A stretch of 64,000 nt of DNA. It comes from Prorocentrum cordatum (Eukaryota; Sar; Dinophyceae; Prorocentrales; Prorocentraceae). Position numbers and translations under genes: made by a program. This document shows positions 58,509-64,000 of this stretch, in pieces. Location of the stretch: contig CAUYUJ010015699.1 of assembly GCA_963575745.1 (NCBI GenBank), positions 206,120 to 270,119 on the forward strand, in the 5' to 3' direction. The notes beneath the pieces were generated by a model, which worked only from the letters and a program-made list of their open reading frames with translations, was not told where the DNA came from and searched no databases. The stretch's first letter is position 1. Each line of letters starts with the position of its first letter.

Positions 58509-58850
58509 TGTCATCGTCGTCGTCGTCGTTGTCATCGTCGTCGTCGTCGTTGTCATCGTCGTCGTCGTCTTCGTCGTCCATCGGCGGCTTTGCAGCCTCG
58601 GGATGCGCTCCAGCAGCTGCGCCCCGCCGAGCGCGCGCCGGGGGGGTGCCCGGATCGTCCCCGGACGGCCGCCGGAGAGCAGAGGCGCGGCGCCGGGAGC
58701 CCCCGTCCGAGGGGGGGTGGGCCCTCTCGGAAGGCTCCGGAGGCCTCCAGCCTACGGCGACGGCGTCGACGGCGACGATGACGACGACGACGACGTCGAC
58801 GACGACGACGCTGACGACGACGCCGACGAAGACGACGACGACGGCGCGTC
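58462..58850. repeat. Inverted pair of (CGT)n and (GAC)n arrays
   Basis: 58462-58580 is CGT/GTC triplets (with CGTTGTCAT variants) and 58752-58850 is GAC/ACG triplets, the inverted equivalent. They are separated by about 170 bp of GC-rich sequence. Confidence 0.85.
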
Positions 58851-58934
58851 AGAATCGATGCCGAGTCGGATCGATCGCATCGAGACGGGCCCTGGAGCCC
58901 CTCTTTGGACGCCCGAAACGGGCACGGAAAGAAT

Positions 58935-59055
58935 GGGTACAGTACCCAACAACAAATGTTGTCCCAGACCAACAGCGGCCGCTGTTGGGCAGGCGGCCTT
59001 CTGTCTCAAATGGGCACAGGCCGCGGCGACACCGACACCGAGTCCTGATCGAAGT
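58935..59055 (-). repeat. Dispersed family 11, copy 2 (inverted)
   Basis: Reverse complement shows GTGTCGGTGTCGCCGCGGCC, CCGCCTGCCCAACAGCGGCC and GGGACAACATTTGTTGTTGG, matching 14925-15045. Confidence 0.65.
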
Positions 59056-59384
59056 GAAAAGGAACTGATGTTGGGCATTGTGCCCCTTTTTGTCCGTACC
59101 CATTTCGTTCGTGCCAAATCTCTAAGCCTCACGGCGCCCACATCGCAAAGCGGATGTCGGTCGGATGACCACGGGATGGGCCCCGATGATCTTGGAGAGT
59201 TTCGTTCCGGATTGCGAGGTGAATGTTGTGCGGATTTTTTGGGGCCAGGAATGAAGACTAAATGATCAAACAAAAATCCACACGAAAATTATAAGTTTTT
59301 CACTCGCCGTTTCGGGGTTTTTGTACTGACAGAAATCCACTCGAAAATCCTCTGCAGCACGTCTGCAAGGTCAGTGCAGTGATA

Positions 59385-59515
59385 AGCCGTTCCCGAAGCC
59401 ACAGAGGGCTTCTCAGAAGGCCCGAGGTGGCTTCTGAAGAAGGCCGGGAGTGCTGCCGAGAAGCCCCGCCGCCTGTGAGAGGGCCTGCCACCCGTCGCTT
59501 CCCCCCTCGGCGCAA
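59385..59515 (+). repeat. Foldback family 3, copy 3
   Basis: GGGCTTCTCAGAAGGCCCGA, GGCTTCTGAAGAAGGCC and CCGAGAAGCCCCGCCGCC. The ends CCGTTCCCGAAG and CGCTTCCCCCC are diverged. Confidence 0.65.
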
Positions 59516-60001
59516 GGCCGTCCTGTGCAGCGAGCGGGTGCCTCGCAGGTCGAGTCTTGCCGCGTGCCGCGCCAGGGCCCTCCCTCGAGCCATCGATCGA
59601 GAGTAGGAGCACGGTGGCCATCGATGGCCATCGATCGAGAGAAGAAGCGCGGTGGCCATGACCAGGATGTCGCGGGTCTTCTCGACGCCGATCCTGGTCA
59701 CGGCCCATGCTGGCCGTCGCCGATTCGCGAGGGCGAAAAAATCGAGTTGACGAGGACGAAGATGGACGATGAGCAAGGTCGACACTGACGTTTCTGCACT
59801 CAGTCTTGGTCATGCTGATTATATCTCTCTTTCCGTTCAATCGAATCGAAGCATCACCGCTCCAACCCTCCCAGTTCCTGAGCTTCCGCGGGGCCCTCAC
59901 CGTCCCAGCAACGCTTGCAGTGGTGAAAGGAAATTCGCACCCGCCGCTTCTCAAGACCTCTGATCCCTAGAAGAGGCTCCGACCCTTCTCCCGGGGTTGC
60001 C
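59516..60001. other. No supported gene
   Basis: A small direct duplication of GGTGGCCATCGATGGCCATCGATCGAGAG words lies at 59592-59656 (ATCGATCGAGAG twice, GGCCATCGAT twice). Nothing else recognised. Confidence 0.55.
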
Positions 60002-60178
60002 CAGGAGGGAAAAACACACAGACACGAATACTCGTCCAAGCCAGGAAGATACGGAAAGTATGAAAAGTGGAGGGGACGACGAGCGTCCAGAAAATATCGA
60101 TGTATGTGTATATATATACACATAAGTGTGGAATCCTGGGATTTGTGTCTGCTTATTGGTGTGTCCCTGGGCCCCTTC
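60002..60178 (+). repeat. Dispersed family 1, copy 7
   Basis: CAGGAGGGAAAAACACACAG, CGTCCAAGCCAGGAAGATAC and GGGGACGACGAGCGTCCAGA. It carries an inserted ATGTGTATATATATACACAT palindrome and ends GTGTCCCTGGGCCCCTTC. Confidence 0.87.
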
Positions 60179-61236
60179 AAAGATGTCTACCTCGTCCGGC
60201 ATTTGTTCTGACGGCGACCCTTGGGGCCCTGTCAAGCGGCCCCCTGAGGCCAGCCATCACGAACACATATGGCTCTGATGTTTACGTGGCGTTTGGAGGT
60301 CTGGCCGGCTTGGGAGGAGTCAGGAGCGAAGGAATGACGTACACGCGCATGAATCCACGCTGGTTTTGAAAGTACGCATGGCGCGAGCGTTCGTATTACG
60401 AGGCTGGTCTCGCGGACCAGGGGGCCGTATTCATTCATGTGCGTGGTTGGGCGCGCGTGTTTTTTGTGGGCTCCCTAGAGGAGGGACAGCGCTGCCATCA
60501 GGGGGGCAGGCCATCAGGGGGGGCAGCCTCAGGCCGGGTTTCCCCTCTATGTTCGGGATCTCCTCGGCTTGAGCCTCTCCTAGGTTTCGGTGCCTTCTCC
60601 TCGGCGCTGTGTTTCCTCCAGCTCGGTTCTTCCGTCGGTTTGGTTCTATACTCGCTTTGGCTTCTCCCGCGGCCCTCGGTTTGGGTTGGTCTCGCCCGCC
60701 ACGCGGTGTAGACTCTCGTGGCGGAAGTCGCCTGAGACCGTGGCGATTCGATTTGTTCGAGTCGGGCGTTTTCGTTCAATTTCCGGGCCCTGGGATCCTC
60801 ACAGATCGCACCGGCGTCGAACGTGCCTCAGAAAGGTGGGGTTCGGGGACCCGGTCGCGATCTCCTGCGATGTTGCAATGTCTGTTGCGACGTCGGACCT
60901 CAGGGTCTGGAGGCTCGCGGAGGCTCGCGCGTGGCCCGCACAGCGTGGTTCGACAGGGTCTGCGGGTGTGCGCGGCGAGGAGTGTGTCTGGAGAGGCGGG
61001 GGGGAGGCAAGCGGAAGGGCAGGACAGAAAGAGAGAGAGAGAGGGGGATGGTGAGGAGAGAGGAAATGGGAAGAGATGTGGGAGATGGCCCTGAGGAGGA
61101 GCAGGAGGAGGAGGAGGCGGAGAAGGGGAGAAGGAGTACCGTCTCTCAATCTCTCTGGCTCTTTCTCTCTCTCTTTCTCTTTTTCCCTGTCTCCCTCTCC
61201 TGCTGCCTGGTGGCAGCCAAGCCATCACGCCCAAGC
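60179..61236. other. No supported gene; inverted GA and CT tracts
   Basis: 61020-61045 is an AGAGAGAG tract and 61141-61200 a CTCTCT/CTTTCTC tract, inverted to one another around a GGA run. The rest shows no reliable coding frame. Confidence 0.5.
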
Positions 61237-62545
61237 TGCGACACATAAGGCCAGGCAGCGCCGGCCCATTCATGTGTACTCGGGGTGGTGGAAACTTTCA
61301 GCGGCATCCGCATAGATTCGCTTTGAATCCAGACCTGCTGGTCAGCAAAGTCGTACTCGAATCCTCCTCAGTACTGCTGGCCAGCCGACAGATCAGCAGA
61401 AAAGTGTAGTTCTTTCAGGCCCCTCTAATTCCAGGGTGTGGCCCCATCTAGTCTCACTGCTACGGGTCTTCTCTCACGCTGTCGGCATTAAGTGTCACTA
61501 CCTCTTTGACTCTTCTCTACTCCTCATGAATATTTATGTACAAATGGACTGGGATAGCAGGTGGAACAGTCACGGGTACGCGGAAGTGCGTTGGATACCA
61601 AGCTCGCTGTCATTTCGGGGCCCCCCTGTCCCACAGGGCGTGGCACACTTTCTGTCCGCTCCACAGGCTCCAGACTTAGAGCCCCTACTCAGACATCGCT
61701 TAACTGTTATCTTGATTCTGCTGTCCACCACCATTTTGGCCAGTAAGTAGGGGGCTGGCCATGTGGGCCCACCCCACCGTGGAATACTTACAACAACTGT
61801 CAGCAAGCACAGTCTTTTATCCCTGCCCAGCTGCAGATGCTTCCCAGCTGCTACCCTCATTGCTTAGACCCACAGGCCAGCCAGTCTACATGGCCAGCCT
61901 AAGCATTCAGGGCCACACAGCAGCTGCTCCCAAAGGTTCGTGCTTCACCCGCAGAAAAAAATGTAACAACAAACACGAGGGTCCTGGGACCATGGAGGTG
62001 CGGGGTGAACTGGACAAACCCTGAACGGCAACCCAAGAATTGCCACCACTTGCACCTTCTTCTGACAGTTTTAAGCCTCGCCTCTGAAGCAACTTGACTT
62101 TTCACTGGGGATGGATGTTGGGGGCTGCGGAGGTGGGGGTGATGTTGTGGGAGGTCACATAGACCCACGCGATGGGCCACTACAGGCCAGACTTCACCGT
62201 GGCCAGCAAGAACTTTACGCCAGCCACGCTTTTCAGCTGTACAATTGCTTACTAGCTCGCTCAATGAAGTTTAGAAAAGTCAGCAGCGTGCACGAGTATC
62301 TCTCTCACTTCTGTCCAGACTTCTGCAAATCAAGATGTCGCACTCCAGCCATGTCAGCCAAACTTCGTCCTCCGCTTTCAGACACGCTTATATACTGCAC
62401 ACGGGCCAACCAGTACCCATCTGGCCTAAGATCAGCCTGGTTTTCAGCATCTTTAGAGTACCACCACATTTCTTTCTTACTCAGTTCACGTTGCCTCGCC
62501 GCTCTGCCCTTACTGCGGCACAAGGCCAGGCAACGCCAGCCCAAC
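61237..62545. other. 1.3-kb segment flanked by a diverged direct repeat
   Basis: AAGGCCAGGCAGCGCCGGCC near 61250 and AAGGCCAGGCAACGCCAGCC near 62522 are direct repeats of 40-45 bp with flanking similarity. GGCCAG words are scattered between them. Lower GC than its neighbours, no supported ORF. Possibly a small non-autonomous element; evidence is thin. Confidence 0.35.
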
Positions 62546-63489
62546 AGCGCATACTAGAGGGGGTGGATGTAGGATGAGTGGAGGAAGAGGGGGAGGAGCA
62601 TCTGGTCAACTTCCACAGTATGCGAGTATCAGGCCAGCGAGTTCAATGGCCAGCCAGCCATCCTCATCGTTACTTTACCTTCCGTGGGTCGGCCGTCCTT
62701 TCTCTTGCTACTGGCGCCGCAAGCGTCTTTCGACCGCCCCTCACTCGGCATCCTCCCTAGTTTGTATGATTTTGTTACTCTGGTCCTGGCTCGTTGTCCT
62801 TCCCACTCCACCATGCGGGTACGGGGAAAGCTGGGCCTGGCGGGCGCATGCACTATGGCCACTCGGCCATGGCACCCTTTTCTCTGCCGTTTGCCCTTCT
62901 TGTGTTGTTCCAGCTGCGCCCGCAAGGCTTCAGTCGCTTTCCCTCTGCCTCCTCCTCTGCACACTCTGAGCGCAGCGATTTTCTCGATCCGTGCCCGCGC
63001 AACGTCCCGGGAGGGGAAGTTCGATGTCTGTTCATGGGAGCCTTGGGCGGCGACATTGAAATCAGCTTTTCCTGCATTTGGCCCATCCTCCTGCTCCTTC
63101 TCTCCCCTCCTGTTCCCCCTCCCCCTCCTCGTTTCTCCTACGCAGCCCCCACGAATCCAGTCCAGGTCTGGTCCAGATCCGGTCCAAATTTCTTCCAAAG
63201 CCGGTCCAAATCAGGCCCCCATTGGACAGTGCCGGGGGCCACGCGGGCTCCCTTTTTGACCGGACACCAAAGGGAGGGAGGCTCGAGCACGCCCCCCCCC
63301 CCCGCCCCAGGACCTGCCGGCGGCGTGCGAGGGCGGAGGCGCGGGCGCGCCCGAGCGGGAGGCCGGGGCAGCAGGAGCGCGGGGGGGGGGGGCCCGCGGG
63401 GGGCGAGGGCAAACCGCAGGAGTTCTTCGAGGATCGAGCGGTGGCGAAGCGTCCTGGCTCGCCTAATAGCCCCACCAAGGAATGTTCCA

Positions 63490-63620
63490 AGAATCTTCTT
63501 GTGGTTCCCACGAAATGTTCTTAGAACATTTCTGGCTGGGACCGTCTTGCTTGAACACATCGGGCTTATGTTCTAAGAACGTTGTTTTTGTTCTTAGAAC
63601 ATCTTTGGGTTCTAAGAACT
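63490..63620. repeat. GTTCTTAGAAC palindrome cluster
   Basis: ATGTTCTTAGAACAT, TGTTCTAAGAACGTTG, TTGTTCTTAGAACATC and GGTTCTAAGAACTT occur within 110 bp. The following GGCGGTCGGTCCCTGCTCAA is shared with 2795-2822, and the wider 63600-63672 resembles 2580-2825. Confidence 0.85.
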
Positions 63621-63704
63621 TATCGTGGTAGGACTATAGGAATGCCGGGGCGGTCGGTCCCTGCTCAAAATGATGCACGTGCCCCCCTCCTCAACAAAAA
63701 ATAT

Positions 63705-63897
63705 CGTCCGCGAGCGACGGGGGGAAAGTGCGAAGGGGCGGGCCTTCTCAGAAGGCTCTGGCATTTTGAGGCGTTTTTTAAGTCTTCCCCGAGGACACAG
63801 GAGACCTCCCGGAAAAAGGTGGGTGCCTTTGAGAAGCCCCGCCGCCGTTGAGAAGGCCTGCTCCTTCTCACTTCCCCCCCTTCGCTCGCCGCCGACA
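63705..63897 (+). repeat. Foldback family 3, copy 4 (best preserved)
   Basis: Left CGAGCGACGGGGGGAAAGTG, then CGAAGGGGCGGGCCTTCTC. Right GAGAAGGCCTGCTCCTTCTC, then ACTTCCCCCCCTTCGCTCG. The ends are inverted over about 45 bp. Confidence 0.88.
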
Positions 63898-64000
63898 GAA
63901 GCTTTGGCTTGGCAATTAGGTGCGGGAGTCGGCCGCTGAATGGTTTGGCCAGTACCGTGGGCGGCTGCTTCTCCTGGTGGACATCTCCCCCTGGGCTGCC
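63898..64000. other. Window end, no feature seen
   Basis: About 100 bp of non-repetitive sequence cut by the window end; nothing can be assigned. Confidence 0.5.

Noticed and set aside
61728-61749. ACCATTTTGGCCAGTAAG as a spliced-leader relic
   Set aside because: Only CCATTTTGGC matches, the rest of the leader is absent on both sides, and no ORF follows.
1-64000. CRISPR arrays, rRNA genes, bacterial-style operons, riboswitches
   Set aside because: Tandem repeats here lack the alternating constant-repeat/unique-spacer pattern. No rRNA core sequence, Shine-Dalgarno-linked gene runs or riboswitch folds were seen, and the content is eukaryotic.

Overview
The window looks like nuclear DNA of a core dinoflagellate, possibly Prorocentrum-like; the species cannot be proved from the sequence. 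The evidence is high GC, enormous amounts of trinucleotide repeat, introns with GC-AG ends, and relics of the dinoflagellate trans-spliced leader (SL) fossilised in genomic DNA at 182-203, 34187-34208 and 48425-48446. No rRNA, CRISPR array or bacterial operon is seen. Most long open frames are by-products of GC-rich triplet repeats.

Layout. 1-1.7 kb: a retrogene-like ORF beginning just after an SL relic and sitting between (GGA)n arrays. 1.9-25.3 kb: mostly dispersed short repeat families, minisatellites and microsatellites, with a few candidate host exons (11.7, 12.3, 13.8, 14.1 and 18.1 kb). 25353-33070: a 7.7-kb tyrosine-recombinase (YR) retrotransposon. It has textbook split direct repeats (A1...B1-A2-B2) and encodes a gag-like region, reverse transcriptase, RNase H, a methyltransferase-like domain and a tyrosine recombinase. 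The reading frames are broken by several shifts and stops. 33.1-33.5 kb: repeated, membrane-protein-like host sequence that the element interrupted. 34172-35100: a processed retrogene with an SL relic, an A-run and a 15-bp target-site duplication.

38287-52493: the most striking object, a 14.2-kb multigene DNA transposon. It has 41-bp terminal inverted repeats differing at one base, and further matching subterminal inverted repeats inside them. It carries six same-strand genes (called A to F here). F, at the right end, is a degenerate DDE-type transposase-like gene; A-E are of unknown function. Most share a GCCGCCATGG-like start context. Their flanks are full of short GGCGG-N4/5-CCGCC hairpins that I see essentially only inside the element. 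At least one gene (E), probably a second (B), and perhaps others, have SL-relic sequence just upstream of the start codon.

52.5-64 kb: triplet repeats, more copies of the dispersed families, one likely terminal exon (57234-57421), and a region of small palindromes at the end.

At least ten dispersed families recur within these 64 kb. Several are foldback (MITE-like) elements. The region is therefore best read as a transposon-dominated intergenic landscape with two large autonomous-type elements, two or more SL-bearing retrocopies, and sparse host exons.
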